Assembly (NCBI GenBank): GCA_025449115.1
Contig: JAHLKC010000153.1
Location: 29,828-93,827, forward strand
Source: Chytridium lagenaria
Taxonomy: Eukaryota > Chytridiomycota > Chytridiomycetes > Chytridiales > Chytridiaceae
DNA: 64,000 nt
Direction: 5' to 3'
In this document: in pieces, positions 36,968 through 49,811 of the stretch
Position numbering within the stretch: the stretch's first letter is position 1
Layout: every line of letters starts with the position of its first letter
Position numbers and translations under genes: made by a program
The notes under the pieces: generated by a model
The model's input: only the letters and a program-made list of their open reading frames with translations
Database searches by the model: none
Told to the model about the DNA's origin: nothing

Positions 36968-39659
36968 TCAGGCTTCCCACCTTACACACAAAGTTAAAAA
37001 AACCATTATGGTATTAAAAAGCTCACCATTTTTATCTCCACTCCCCTTTATGCCAATGTCTCGCGATACTAGTGGGAGTTCCTTGCTTGCAGTCCCAGGG
37101 CGAGGTGTTAGGATGGGTGTCTCAAAAAAATGCGAAGACGCACTTGGCGCGTCGACTTTTGATGCTTTCAAAACGCGATTTCTCGACACTTTGAGGAGGC
37201 TCACACCGACATTAAGCTTTATAATTAGCAATCTACAAAAAAACAACCAGAAAGGTTAGAACATACTACACAAACAAAGCATTTCATACATTGAATAAAA
37301 CACGAGCAACAGTAATATCCTTGCAAATATTCTCATCATCTGCGCAACAAGCCATCCACGTGCTGTAGGGCTCGCAAAGAATCCGAGCATCCATGCCGCC
37401 TGATTCTCTACCGACTCTTTGATTAATGCCGCTTCAGGAAGGCGTGTCGAATTCAGCGCAACGTCGAGGAAGGAAAAGGGTGTGAGTAAAGGCCGGATGG
37501 AGTCGAGGACATGAGTTGGGGGTTTGAGATCGACAAAGAGCTCGACGCCTGCCTCGGTGCAAAGCATGCGGAAGGTTTGCCAAGCGACACGGATGACAAG
37601 GCATGCGAGTGGGATGGAGACGAATCCGATACGACGCGCGACGGCGGGAGATTGATCGAGTGGTGGAGGCTGCAAAAGAGATAAAATGCGTCAACTTTGT
37701 TAGAAGTGTCAAGTCAATGCGAGAAAATGAGACATGGATGACAGAATTACCTTCTTCAGTCCAATCTCGCCTTCAAGACCCTCGCCACGCTGCTTCACAT
37801 TCGCCATATCCCTGCACAAGCTATCGTAGAACTTTGTGTACACGGTCGGTGGGATCTGGTTGAACTTTGTGATAAAAGCATGTTTAAGCCAATCCACAAT
37901 AATCTCCGTCCCCAAAACGGCCAGTGCAGGATACAACAGCGTCTTTAAAAATTCTACATTCGTCGACGAGAACGTTTCGTGAAGCATACCAAGTACTGAT
38001 GTGGTGAGGTGAGGGAGGGAGTTGCGAAGGTCGGGAAAGGTGAAAGTTGAAGTGGGGACAGCGAGGATGAAGGAGTATGCCGCGGTGAGAAATTCAAGGA
38101 TGGGACGACCACCGGTAAGCTCAACAAAGTTGCGGAGGATGATAATCATGAGGAAAACGGAAAGTTGAAAACGTTCCACGACGTCTGTCGTACATCAGTT
38201 AATGAGGGCATAAGCAAAACTCGACCGGAAAATTAACTCACCACTACATGATAACTGAAACAAATTCTCTCTCTCAAACCGTTTGAACACGCTTCCCTTG
38301 ATCTCCACAAACTGATTCGACAACAGCAACGTCAACAGCGAGTTGTTGTAGCTGTTTACCGCAACGTTGAGTGTCATCACCTGATAAAACAAAACCATGG
38401 TGTGCGCAAAGACGTAGCAGAGAGCGACTACGAAATGCGTCACCCGCCCGAGTCTTCGACGAGCTTTGGCACTGGTTGAGGAAGTGGTGGAGGAGGAAAA
38501 GGAGGTTTGGGCTTTTGAGAAAAGGGAGTCGAGGATATCGTGGCCGAAGGCGCTGCAAAGTTTATCACAAATCTAATTTACGATTAAGTATTTCCAAGGA
38601 CAAACTTGATATATAGATGCAAACAGACAACAAGTAAAAAAAATAAGCTACCTCCATCACGTTGAATATAACGTACAGTTTGATCGTAGCCTGACCCCTC
38701 ACAGAATGATACACTTTTGAGGCATCCACATGTTCCAAAAAGTATGAACACAAAAAAAGAATCGATCCTTTAAGAACATCCACTCGTTGCGCAGAAGTTA
38801 ACGTGCCTGTTCTGTTTTATAGGTTGAATCAGTTGTATATGAAAGACGCGCTTACCTAAATATGAAAACCCGAACCATGGCAAAAAGAGCGATGACAATA
38901 CGGATGGGCAGAATTGTAAAAATGTATAGAAATGAATCCAGACAGATCGCGTACCCAATGAGGAGAAACTGACGAAAGAAAGGAAAAAATTAAAACGAGT
39001 ATTCCGTTATCACGTACAATCAAGACATGGCACACATGGGGAAGGATATAAAAAGCTACGATAAAATTGGGATAGAAAGTATACCACACCTTCTCCAACT
39101 CCTGTGGAATACTCAAAAAGTTCTTCACTCTCTCCTTTTTAACATCATCCGTCTCGTCCATGTCCGTTCCCCTCAAAGCTTCCCAAAAATACTCGACGAC
39201 GCCAATCCCTCTCCCGGTTCTCTCAAAGGTCTTATCCAACTTTTCCACCGGTGATAGCAGATCCAGCATTGGTGAAATCGGCTGTGTTCCATTCCATGAC
39301 AACACCTCCGGAGGAGTAGTTGCACCAAGTGATGTCGTTGATGATCGGAGAAGGTTTTGAAGAGAATCGCGCATGGGTTCGAGGCTTAAGTTTGAGGCCA
39401 GCGGATCTGTATCCACGGCGAGGGACATGATGGAAGTTTCGCTTTCGAATGGTGAATGGTTGGCTAGCTCATTGGTAAAGGGAATGGCTGTACTGGGAGT
39501 GATAGTTGATTCCTCATAAGCAGGAACGACCGCATCATCTTGGACCACGGGCTGGGCCTCTGCGAAGGCTGCTGCAGGCATCTCCGCATCCTCGACATTC
39601 TCCTCTGTTCGCCTTCTCTTTCTCAAAACATCATCCTCATCCTCTCCTTGAGTGTCCAT
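36968..39659 (-). CDS. TAPT1/EMP65-family multi-pass membrane protein
   Basis: The start at 39659 (MDTQGEDEDDVLRKRRRTEE) begins an acidic, disordered N-terminus of about 150 residues. The conserved DUF747/TAPT1 core follows across several exons: YFWEALRGTDMDETDD, LSIPQELEK, the first membrane helices ICLDSFLYIFTILPIRIVIA, VDVLKGSILFLCSYF, YHSVRGQATIKLYVIFNVME, TLNVAVNSYNNSLLTLLLSNQ, FVEIKGSVFKRFERENLFQL (the family hallmark), and WLKHAFITKFNQIPPTVYTK. C-terminal helices follow, and a last exon after a GTxxG...TTTTTTTGTAG intron (about 37247-37285) gives a Ser/Pro-rich tail ending at 36968. If that last intron is not used, the gene stops at 37256. Yeast Emp65 is an ER membrane protein of the SLP1-EMP65 complex that protects soluble proteins from degradation; human TAPT1 is linked to ciliogenesis. 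Confidence 0.85.
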
Positions 39660-39906
39660 TTCCCAAAAAAAAGTTGTCACAATTCACACCTTTGCCTATG
39701 GACTGGATAAAATGTCCCACAAGATTTCCATCCTCTGTAGCAGTATTGCTGGAGACGTCATCGATATCATGTATGCACTGGCAAAGAGTTCTGTTGTTTT
39801 TGACTGACCATGGAGCGAACGTAAATATATTTTTGAGTGTGTGAATTGGATATGTACAAGAGAAGCGAGAGGGCGAGCAAGAGAGAATGACGGGGGGTAG
39901 TCACGA

Positions 39907-41146
<1,240 letters not shown>

Positions 41147-41267
41147 TCCGTGTTTCTCTCATCCTACTCATCACGCATTCACATTGAGCTAGCAAGCAAC
41201 CATCGCCCCTTCCTTCCAACCCTTCACTTGTATATAGACAGCTCCCCTTATATAAAATAAAATGAAT

Positions 41268-41633
41268 TCAGAAGAACTTTGCTTTTCTTTCGAGTCTTTT
41301 CAATACACTATAGTCTGACAATCTTTGAAAGGTTTGTCCTAAAACCATCATCATGAGGGCGTTGGCCATGTCCTTCAAACCACCAACATACAACATGGGT
41401 CCTAGAAGGTTTCCAAAGGCAGCTGCGAAGAAACTACATGCGGCGGATTGCCACAGCAGTTTGGCCTTACTCGCAGAGAAGATAACAGACTCTTTAAATA
41501 AAGCTATTGGCACCTTCTCTTGAAACAAATGCATTCTCTCGCAGAATAGAAATGGCCGTTTGATTCCTTTTTTCATGTGGAATGGAAGATCAGTAGGGTA
41601 TTCTTGTAAACTGAAGTTATATTTAACGTGCAT
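41268..41633 (-). CDS. Small hypothetical protein with hydrophobic centre
   Basis: A 121-codon minus-strand frame ends close to the H3 gene. It reads as a real exon (balanced composition, QEKVPIALFKESVIFSASKA then AACSFFAAAFGNLLGPMLYV, and a basic end LKRLERKAKFF). The central 25 residues could be a membrane helix. It may be the last exon of a gene whose upstream exon lies at 41660-42200. I do not recognise a family. Confidence 0.4.
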   Translation of the reverse strand: MHVKYNFSLQEYPTDLPFHMKKGIKRPFLFCERMHLFQEKVPIALFKESVIFSASKAKLLWQSAACSFFAAAFGNLLGPMLYVGGLKDMANALMMMVLGQTFQRLSDYSVLKRLERKAKFF

Positions 41634-41659
41634 GAGTTCAAAACAAAAAATGGACTAAA

Positions 41660-42092
41660 CTAGGCCATTGGGGGAGGCGCAGAGGAGGTCGTTTCGACTA
41701 TCGCACCATCTGTAGGATTGATTGGGGCGTACGAATATCCCATCAAACCACTGATCAGCCTGTTTCTCGTAGGTCCTCTGCGGCTGCGCGCCGGTTCTCT
41801 GCTGCTGCCACCTTCCGCCAAAACAGCATCATCACTACCGAGCGGGAAGTCGCCTACCCCACCTGAGCAAAGATATAACACCTTTGCCATTCCCATCGTC
41901 GAACCTTGGGAACGGTGGCACGCATGCAGAGGAACCGTTTCCCTCTTCTTTTGAGCATCCTTCATCCCAGCCCAGGCAAACTTGATAATTGATTTCCGCA
42001 CCAAAAGTAAACTTTCCAACCTCAAAACCAGCAATGATGGACGCGCCAATGCATCTGCTAGAGCCTGAGGAATGCCACTCATATTTTCTCAA
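41660..42092 (-). CDS. Uncertain hypothetical gene or exon
   Basis: Two overlapping minus-strand frames are open here. One reads ASIIAGFEVGKFTFGAEINY with a Gly/Ala-rich hydrophobic start; the other reads GIPQALADALARPSLLVLRL and on to a Ser/Pro-rich end. A single gene with a missing base is possible. The product is unknown, and I am not certain that either frame is translated. Confidence 0.25.
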
Positions 42093-42201
42093 TGCGAATA
42101 GTAGGGTTAGGAAAAGCGTGGGTGCGATAGTTCTGAATAAAATTATACCGATCCTGGAGAGGATATACAGCGAATGCTGCAGAGCTGAGGAAGTCGCTTA
42201 A

Positions 42202-42812
42202 ATACAGACGGGTGGGTTGCCGTCCATAAGAAAAGTTAAAACAAGAAGAACCCTTCATTAATACATGTTGTTGTGTTTTATAGGATCGAAATACTTACTA
42301 TGGAGCTTTGACGCGCGCGATAAACGAATTTAGAGAGCGCAATTCAAGGAACGCGTGCAAGAGTATAACATTTACCTTGAAGACCCGATATAGCGATATA
42401 AAGAGGCTTCATCCGCCATAAGTTGTGCAAGACACAAGGAATGGGTCCAGGTAATTTATAACGATCCTTTTATAGTTAGTTGTGGGTTGTCATGAACACA
42501 GCTGGTGTTCCAACTTGAGCTCAATGTTGATATTGATTATATTCCCGATCCAACTGATTTCAATTGAGTTTACGTAGCTTGGGCCAATTAAAGCAGGTAG
42601 ACTTTACCGACTCTTTCAAAGCGTTGTGCAAGACACAAGGACCATGATCCCCCATCGACTTCTCTAGGAAAAAATCCTCTTACGCTGCAACGCTATGTAC
42701 ATCATGATAATAAAACAAATAAAAATACCTTTAAATATCTCATCAGTAGTCTCGATTCAGCCTTACCTCTCTCTCATTCTTACATTCTTTTTTCTCACCA
42801 ACACTCACCATC
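42202..42812. other. Intergenic, no gene seen
   Basis: A/T-rich upstream region of the following membrane-protein gene. The phrase GTTGTGCAAGACACAAGGA occurs twice (about 42421 and 42623), a short direct repeat. Confidence 0.45.
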
Positions 42813-43342
42813 ATGACATCCGGGACAAGAAACTACACTGGACTGTATGAGGCAACGCTCGCGGACACGCAACGCAGCCTCTACTGCCTCATTCCACCAG
42901 ACAAGAGCCCCTCAGACCGCTGCGTATCCGACTGCCGTCAGTTCCTCAACATCGGCCACTATCCGGCAGACCACCTACCATACGCTGTTTCTGGTGACAT
43001 GTCTTGGCAATTCAGCATCCCTGCCGCCAACACCACTTGTGACTGCACCCCTTACAATCAGTCATTCGTATACATTGGTCAACCAGACGGTGTTGACTTG
43101 TTAAGAGAATCAGTCAATGTGACTTACCGATTTAAAGACGATGGCGGCATTACGAGCACGTTTAGAGAGTGTGCCTTCAACTACGTTCGAAAGACTCCAG
43201 AGCTCCCTCTTCTTAATGCAAGACTGCCAAGTTGTCTGGAGGAGCTATCGCTGGGATTGCTGTTGGTGTTGTTGTTGTACTTGGTGTGATTGGCGCTGGT
43301 GCTTTGCACTTTGTTAGACGTCAACGACAACAACGCAAATGA
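42813..43342 (+). CDS. Cys-containing single-pass membrane protein, unknown
   Basis: The frame starts MTSGTRNYTGLYEATLADTQ and has an extracellular-type composition, with N-glycosylation sequons (NYT, NTT, NQS, NVT) and six or more cysteines (CLIPPDKSPSDRCVSDC, CDC, C). It then shifts near 43200-43230 into GGAIAGIAVGVVVVLGVIGA (a transmembrane helix) followed by a basic stop-transfer tail RRQRQQRK and stop at 43342. The unshifted frame ends at 43289 with a Leu-rich string and is less plausible. No N-terminal signal peptide is visible, so the true first exon may lie upstream. It looks like a cell-surface protein; no family is recognised. Confidence 0.5.
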
Positions 43343-44690
43343 GCGGTCATGACCGCTATCTCATTCCTTTCTATACCAACTTTCTCTTGTACTGACCTCT
43401 CGTGATCCCGCCTCTCCTCATGCCTGTATGCGACAATGCAACACAGTGTCGTTTCATCATTGTTCGGCAAGCACCTCTTTTAACAAACACCTTACAATTG
43501 TCAACTTTCAAACCTCATCATGTAGTTTTATAATTAAACCCCATTTTTTGTTGGACACATTTCGCACTTGTACTTTTGGCATACACTGTCCATCGAGGTT
43601 TGCTCCCAATGACAGATGGGTTGGGACTGGATGCTATCGTCTTCATCTGATGCGAGGTAGTATTTTCGTTGATGAGAAACTGGCCCAATGAAGTTTGTTA
43701 AATGCGAATAAATCAGCAACAGACGACGGATGAAGAGCGTTGTCAGGTGGGCACTTTCCGTTGCGACTAGCTAGGACATATGGAGGTAGGTCACGCTGTA
43801 ACATCAACACTGGTGCACTACAGGAAGTTTGATATTCCGTTAGTGAAGGGAAGATGCGTGGTGGAGGGCAGCGGGTTATCAGTGACGATTTCAGCCACTG
43901 GAGGGGCAAAATCCAGAGAGATAAGGACGGTTTTTGGCGAGGACTGTCAGAATAGGGGTTAGAATGCGAAGGTAAAACACTGTGGCCAACCTCGTCAATC
44001 TACGATAGTAAACCCCCAGAAATAACTTCAATATACAATAAAAATCAATGTTAAAAGGAACTTTGCTATAACACAGGTATGGTCACATATTTGTTGCTTT
44101 CTTGGGGTGTCCGTTGATATTAGGGGTCGATGCAGATACCCGAAAGGTTAGCCAACATAAGACACTACCAAGGACTGCCAGACGGGAGGAAGGCAGTGAG
44201 AGGCATTGATAACTAAAGAAGAGGAGAACAACGTCGAAAGCAGACTACGGGTAATGATTGATACTTAATCTACAAACATATATGTTTATGCGAAAAGATA
44301 GTCCTGCGTTTATATAATTTTGTCTATTCCACAGCCATCCTTGTCCATCTCAAATCTTGACCGGTTTTACAACACACGGCCCTCATAGTTTGAAATCTTC
44401 CATGGTCGTGAAAACGGTAAAGGGTGTTTAACAAAAGTCAACTTCGAATTTTGTGGTATGTTGAGGATGTTGGATACGAGGTACAGTTATGAAAATCCAA
44501 CACTGTAATATATTCCCGTTTAGTGAATTCCTAAATAAAGAGTATGCTCACCAGATATTGAAAACCTATGAAGTCCCCGACGTTCTCATGGAGCGTAAGA
44601 TATGTAGAGATGAACTAACTTCTTTATGCGAGCTCTATAGAATAGAAAGGACTAGTAAAAACCCACCCGTACCCCAAAAAAGGTTAAGCA
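43343..44690. other. Gene-poor region
   Basis: Short frames on both strands with no recognisable protein motifs. It marks the start of the A/T-rich, repeat-rich half of the window. Confidence 0.4.
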
Positions 44691-44990
44691 CTCTCTTCTG
44701 AAAATGAAAAAGGTTTTCCCAGTACCTCAGTACCTGCAGGAATATCTCTTGATACCTCGACATTCAAGGTTGGTTCTTGAAATGTCAACAGCCTAAATGC
44801 CTTCTTCAAAAAATACTACGGCCGTATCATTGAAGGTGACGATTCTAACAGAGCCGAGTTCCTCACTCAATACTTTGAAGAATCAGATTATTCTATCATA
44901 TGTCTCCAAGAGACCAAGCTTGGCAAATATGGTACCAAGAAGCTATGGCTGCAATTGCACGATCTTGCGGGTTGAAAATCCTATACCAAT
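44691..44990 (+). pseudogene. AP-endonuclease-like (EEP family) fragment with nonsense codon
   Basis: Read in the frame of GAA AAA GGT near 44702, the sequence gives TSVPAGISLDTSTFKVGS, a TGA stop, then NVNSLNAFFKKYYG and RAEFLTQYFEESDYSIICLQ followed by ETKLGKYG. The pair [W]NVNxL and IICLQETKLG is the start of the exonuclease III/APE fold, where Trp (or Phe) precedes NVN and the Glu of QETK binds the catalytic metal. The stop sits where TGG would be expected. The frame ends at 44990 after LHDLAG, and the rest of the fold (GDxN, SDH) is not seen nearby. I read it as a truncated pseudogene copy. A single sequence error at TGA plus unrecognised introns is the alternative. Confidence 0.55.
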
Positions 44991-46028
44991 AACCACTGCG
45001 GCCGCCACAGTTCCAATGGTCCTCAACTTAGTTAAAACTGCAGGCATCCCCGTCCTCTCCGTTGTCCAAGGACTTGAATCCGCTGACGACGAAGCGTCTT
45101 CTCATGCTTAATATTGTCTGTTTGGCACCAAAATGGTACGTCCCAGGAAAACCTGGAGTGAGTTAGTCTGTTTAGGAGGAAATAAGGCCCAGAGTGCTGA
45201 TAAAGCTTTTTCTATTCGCTCTAGTGAGTACTTTTGTAAATGGAAAAAAACAGAATAGAAAACCCAAAATAAAAGTGCAGATACTAATATCAACTTTTCT
45301 TGCGCTCAGAGAAATCTAATGAACAGACCCGAGTGAAAGCAAAGAAATCAGAAATGAACAAACAACCTTCACGTAAAACGAGATAGTGTCATCAGAAAAG
45401 AAGGTGAGAGTTCAGGGCGTTCTTCTGGTGCCGCGGGAGATACAAGGCGTTGACCATCAGGGCAGAGCAGTCCTTTGGGTCCAGGATGCAATAACGTGGA
45501 AGGCGGGCATTTGTCCCCAACGAAATAAGGTTGTAAAATTCTCTCTATGGCCCCCACTGCTAAGCCCCAACATACACAGGTAGAGAACCACATAATAGGT
45601 GACGAGACTAGAGTTTAGGAAGTACTCCTAGATCAAGAGTCAAGCCCTATTCTGCCTTTAGCGACAGCGGGGATCTAAGTTGCTGTGGTTTTCGTTCTAA
45701 TTGTTATAAGGGCCTGTGGGTTAGAAGGTTAGGTAATTTTTCAAATGCCAACCGCAATAAAATGGATGAGCGTATAAAGAACGAAAGAAAATAAACATGA
45801 AAAGTTGAAACGCACGTAAGAACAGACAAACGACCCGAACCCCTAAACGATTGATTAAGAAACAGTTAAGGCAAAATATATGAAAGAGCCTGCAAATGTA
45901 TTTACAAAATAAAGCGTCAAGGAAAGAATAGATATCTACATTATAAAAAAGTGAACGCATTTTTATTTTAACATTGTTATACATACCATTAATATATAAA
46001 CAAAATGATGATTAAGAAAGTAAAAAAA
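44991..46028. other. Gene-poor region
   Basis: Only short frames, none recognised. The sequence is A/T-rich, with a GC-poor segment around 45720-46020. Confidence 0.4.
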
Positions 46029-46152
46029 TGTGAAGGCGCGCGGACATCAAACTCACGCGCACGCCTCGCGCTCACGAGCGCCTTCACGCGCGCGCATCGC
46101 GCTAACGCGTGCCTTCACGCGCGCGCATCGCGCTAACGCGTGCCTTCACGCA
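46029..46152. repeat. GC-rich 31-bp tandem repeat
   Basis: The 31-base unit, which starts GCCTTCACGCGCGCGCATCG, occurs at 46080-46110 and 46111-46141, identical in both. A truncated third copy begins at 46142 and a degenerate copy lies just before. The island is sharply GC-rich inside very AT-rich DNA and alternates CG and GC steps. Confidence 0.9.
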
Positions 46153-46285
46153 CTTAAGTTATTAAAATAAATAAATATTTAAATAAATGAATAAATAATA
46201 TATAAATAAATGATAAATATATAAATAAATGATAGTTAAATAAATAAATACTAAGTAAATAAATATAAAAAATTAAATATACACA
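46153..46285. repeat. AT-rich simple repeat (TAAA/ATAAATAA)
   Basis: About 130 bases made almost only of AAATAAATAAATA-type words follow the GC island directly. Similar low-complexity sequence recurs at 53530-53580 and 53820-53925. Confidence 0.85.
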
Positions 46286-46615
46286 GCGAATCTTTCAAAA
46301 ATGAAAACTTTGTGATTCCACTGAAATTCCACTGAATTTCCTTTTAATTTACTGGCAGAAATAAATTGGGCCAATTAATTAAATTGTAGCCAATCAAAAA
46401 TTTGGAATTAATAAAAATCAATTATTGGCTGCAGCTTTTGGAAATTACCAGGAAATACGATGGTTTATCACGAGAAAGTACATGGAACCCGCTGGATAAT
46501 TGTAGACGTTAAGGTTATCTTGTGTAATTAAAGGGAAATCACAGGGAAATAACAGGGAAATCTTAGGGTTACTTGGGGAGAGATATTTATTTATTGGCAT
46601 CGTCTTAAAACAAGT

Positions 46616-48116
46616 TCACTTCCCCCGTCGTCCTCTGCCCCGACCTCTTTTACCCCGTTCCGTCCCATCTCCAACATCCGCTATCTTATCTATTTTAGCT
46701 TTGCGCTTTCTTCCTGTAGAGCCGTTGACCTCCCCATTCATTATCCCCATTGACTCCGTCACTACATTACCCTTTGCCCCGTTAATAGCATGGTCCCCTC
46801 CATCTTCTTCATCGTTAACTGTCGGATTGAATGATGGATCATCTGCCAGTGTTTCATTAAAACAAAACGAATTTGAAAACAAAACCTTTTTGATTATTGT
46901 CCGTTGCATCGACTGAATTCCTTGTTCCTGTTTGATCAACCTGCATCGTTTCTAAACCTATTAAACGCTTAGAGAATCCAAAACAAACATGTACTGTCAT
47001 ATACTTTGCAATGCCTCGTTTGCATTAGATTGTTCAACTGCTCCAGTATGGGAATTAGGGGCTATGTGGGATGGACAAGGCTGAGTGGTTTGCTTCGATA
47101 AATCCAGCTGGTTATTCGGGTAACTTGGCATCGCAACACTTTGTCGAATATCCTGTGACTGTGACGACGGGTTGACAACAAGTTGCTGCTGTGGAGGTGG
47201 AGGTGGTATGGATAATTGTGTTGATTGAAGAGAAAGCTGTGAGTCCTATGAATAAACGTTAACATAATTATAATAAGAGTTTACACTGTACCATTACTTG
47301 AACATGCTGAGACGGCGATTCTGAACCAGGGTGCTGTGACAATTTTGGCACCTGTTGTTGGTGAGGTGACGGGCCAATAAATTGATATGAAGACGGCAGG
47401 AAGGAGGGATGAACTATATGTGACGGTTGCTGTGGGAAAATATATGGCTGATTGAAAGATGGTCCAGTCCTATGTTGCGGGGTCCGCCAAACCTCGTTTG
47501 GCGATAGTCGCGAATTTTGAAGCGGCGACGAGGAAGACGGCAAAAACTGCAAATTTCGAGGAATGCTCGGTTGTTGTGTGGGCGGTGGGACTGTAAATGG
47601 CTGTTGCGGCATTTGTGGCGTTTTTGATGACGATGCGGCACTTAAGAGTGAATTTAGTTGGGATGAAGATGATGCGGCACTTAAGAGTGAATTTAGTTGG
47701 GATGAAGGAGAAATACGTTCGATCAGTGGTTGGCGTATGTTGGACGGCGGCGGGATTGCTGGTGTGCGGAATCCACCATACGCACCGTCAACGGGATTTT
47801 GCTGTCCTGTTTTTGAGGCAAAGCGAGTCAACCACGAGCACTTTACTTTAAAAAAAATAGAACGGGAAAATACCAATATTAGCGCCGGATAAGACAGGTA
47901 ATCCAGGTAAGCGGAATTTCTGCAACGTTTCGTGAAGCTAACGTCATTCGAATGCATGGTCGATACTGCCGGAGAACTTCCCAAAAAGTATGCTCGTAAC
48001 GATTTCGGACAACATAGTTGGCGCACTGCTCGGCATAACGGTTGCCGCTCGATGTACGGGTTTGGGTTACATGGTGTAAATCGTGAAAATAAAGCCGAGA
48101 AAGCAATTTTATCCAA
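46616..48116 (-). CDS. Gln/Pro/Ser-rich protein with basic C-terminus, unknown
   Basis: Coherent minus-strand exons: an upstream part around 48106-47880 (for example RYAEQCANYVVRNRYEHTFW then EVLRQYRPCIRMT), a long exon of low-complexity Gln/Pro/Ser sequence (about 47830-47290), a further Q/P-rich exon (about 47240-47030), and a last exon ending with GRKRKAKIDKIADV and a Gly/Arg-rich tail RGKRGRGRGRRGK. SSQLNSLLSAAS is repeated twice, encoded by a 39-base direct repeat. The composition suggests a nuclear, DNA-associated protein. It lies downstream of the transposase on the same strand, so it may be the C-terminal half of the same mobile-element gene or a second element gene. Confidence 0.4.
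47629..47706. repeat. 39-bp direct repeat inside the Gln/Pro-rich exon
   Basis: The word GCGGCACTTAAGAGTGAATT, followed by TAGTTGGGATGAA, occurs at about 47635 and 47674, 39 bases apart, preserving the frame on the minus strand. Confidence 0.85.
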
Positions 48117-49811
48117 TTAAGCGAGCGGTCGCGGCTTCTAACCGAGATACAACAAATTCATTCATTTGTGAAGAAACTGATGAAATGAGTATCGTCGAGG
48201 CTTAGTACACTTACATTATCTTCAGTCCGTCATTCATATTCGATCAAGTTCTTCATGCTCGCATCTTGCATGTACTGCGCAGCGACAATTTACTAAGCTA
48301 CATACGCCGTACTTAATATAATACTGACAGGGTTCTGAATGTTTTCAATACTCAAGGCCTAATATATTAGCCAAAGTGGTGCATATTATAATACCTGTCA
48401 TTATCTCCACCAGAATTTTGATTACCAAGATTATTATTCACGAAATGATCCACTTCCTATCTTAACCAAAATGTCGTCCATTAAGTTCCCTTCCAGCTCT
48501 GATTTCATTAAAGATGACATATAAAATACGGCAAAGACTCTAAAAATCCGACGAACAATTGCTTGAAACGCGACCATGACTCTCGCAATTATATGTCATA
48601 CTTGTCCATCCAGGAAGACTTCACCAAGTTCGAATTCATATAAAGTTTCCTGTGAAAGTACAAATAAAAAGAAAAAAAGCGGGGGAGATAAAAGTTTAGT
48701 TCACGAGACAAGGTACGAAAAAACATACTTTAAAATTGAAGCTCAAACTACCCTGGCTCAGCATCACACTTTTCCACCTGTGATTAAATCCTTAATATGC
48801 TGCTTTTCTTCATAACGGTCGCTCTCAGTTCCTCAATCGCCGAGCCAGCATACTTGAACGCTTTTCCGTCGTTAAAGCCGTATAGTCGGAACGGTTTTCG
48901 GGTGCCGGAAGCGAAATGTTCTTACCCATCGGAGTCGTGTGGAATTTGCCGTGTCTTCTCATCGACTCGTCATCAGCCGACAAGTCAACATTATCACTTG
49001 CCGGCTGCAGAAGGACATCATTTCTAACTTGAAGGTGTATTAACAAGTAAACTATAACAGTTGAACATAACCAAAATCCTTACGTGATTGACGGTTCTTT
49101 GACTCCTTCACCTGAATGTGGGAATCATCCATGAATTTTGTTTCTTTTAAGGTCGAAGGTTGGAGAAGTGAACGGTCTTGTGGAGGAAGAGGATCCTTTA
49201 AAAGTCTTTGAAATGTAAAATGTAAATGAGAATTAAGGTATAATGCCCTAGAATATTTGAAATTCGCTTACATTTCCATCATATGCAAAACTGGCGTCAC
49301 TCGGTATCTGTTTTTCTTCTTTTCCATTGCTGACAACTGATCATCACCTCCAACTCGCTTGTTCTCATTATACACCTTTTTTTTTTCACCCGCCACAAAA
49401 TTAGTCAGTTGAACCATTAAAGCTGAAAGATGGTGAGCATATTCCTCCCCAGTTGTTGGTAGGTTGAAGGCGCTGCGCTCGTCTTGAATAAACTTTTTGA
49501 TTAGTTTCTAACCGTATCATGGATCGTTCCGTAAGGTATGTTTGGCCATTCATTCAGTCTCTCTAAATACGCGTCTGACGACGGTAGATTGGAAAGTAAC
49601 CGACCACGTAGGAGCCTCGTATTTTTTCACTTAACGTTATTCTTTGCCGTTCTAACGATTGACATAACCTTTTGACTTTAGCACACTTTATGAGTATGGG
49701 AGTTATGTTACCTGGTCAATCTTACTTGAGATATCTTCGTTAAACGAGGATTCCTCATTTCTGGTAAAACTTGATACCTGTGTCGACGGGATGGAGGTTG
49801 GCTAGCATGAG
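48117..49811 (-). other. Intron/exon mosaic of an unidentified minus-strand gene
   Basis: Short coherent peptides with splice-like borders occur on the minus strand, for example DPLPPQDRSLLQPSTLKETK (about 49195-49130) ahead of a GTAAGG donor, and a Lys/Ser-rich segment near 49040-48830. They probably belong to the gene(s) on either side. I could not assemble a full model. Confidence 0.3.

Noticed and set aside
36831..37259. Plus-strand 142-codon open frame near the 3' end of the TAPT1-like gene
   Set aside because: It lies mostly opposite a plausible terminal exon of the TAPT1-like gene (LNVGVSLLKVSRNRVLKA) and has no recognisable motif; I treat it as antisense shadow.
47563..47892. Plus-strand Cys/Gly-rich frame
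   Set aside because: Reverse reading of the Gln/Pro/Ser-rich minus-strand exon; the low-complexity repeat explains its length.
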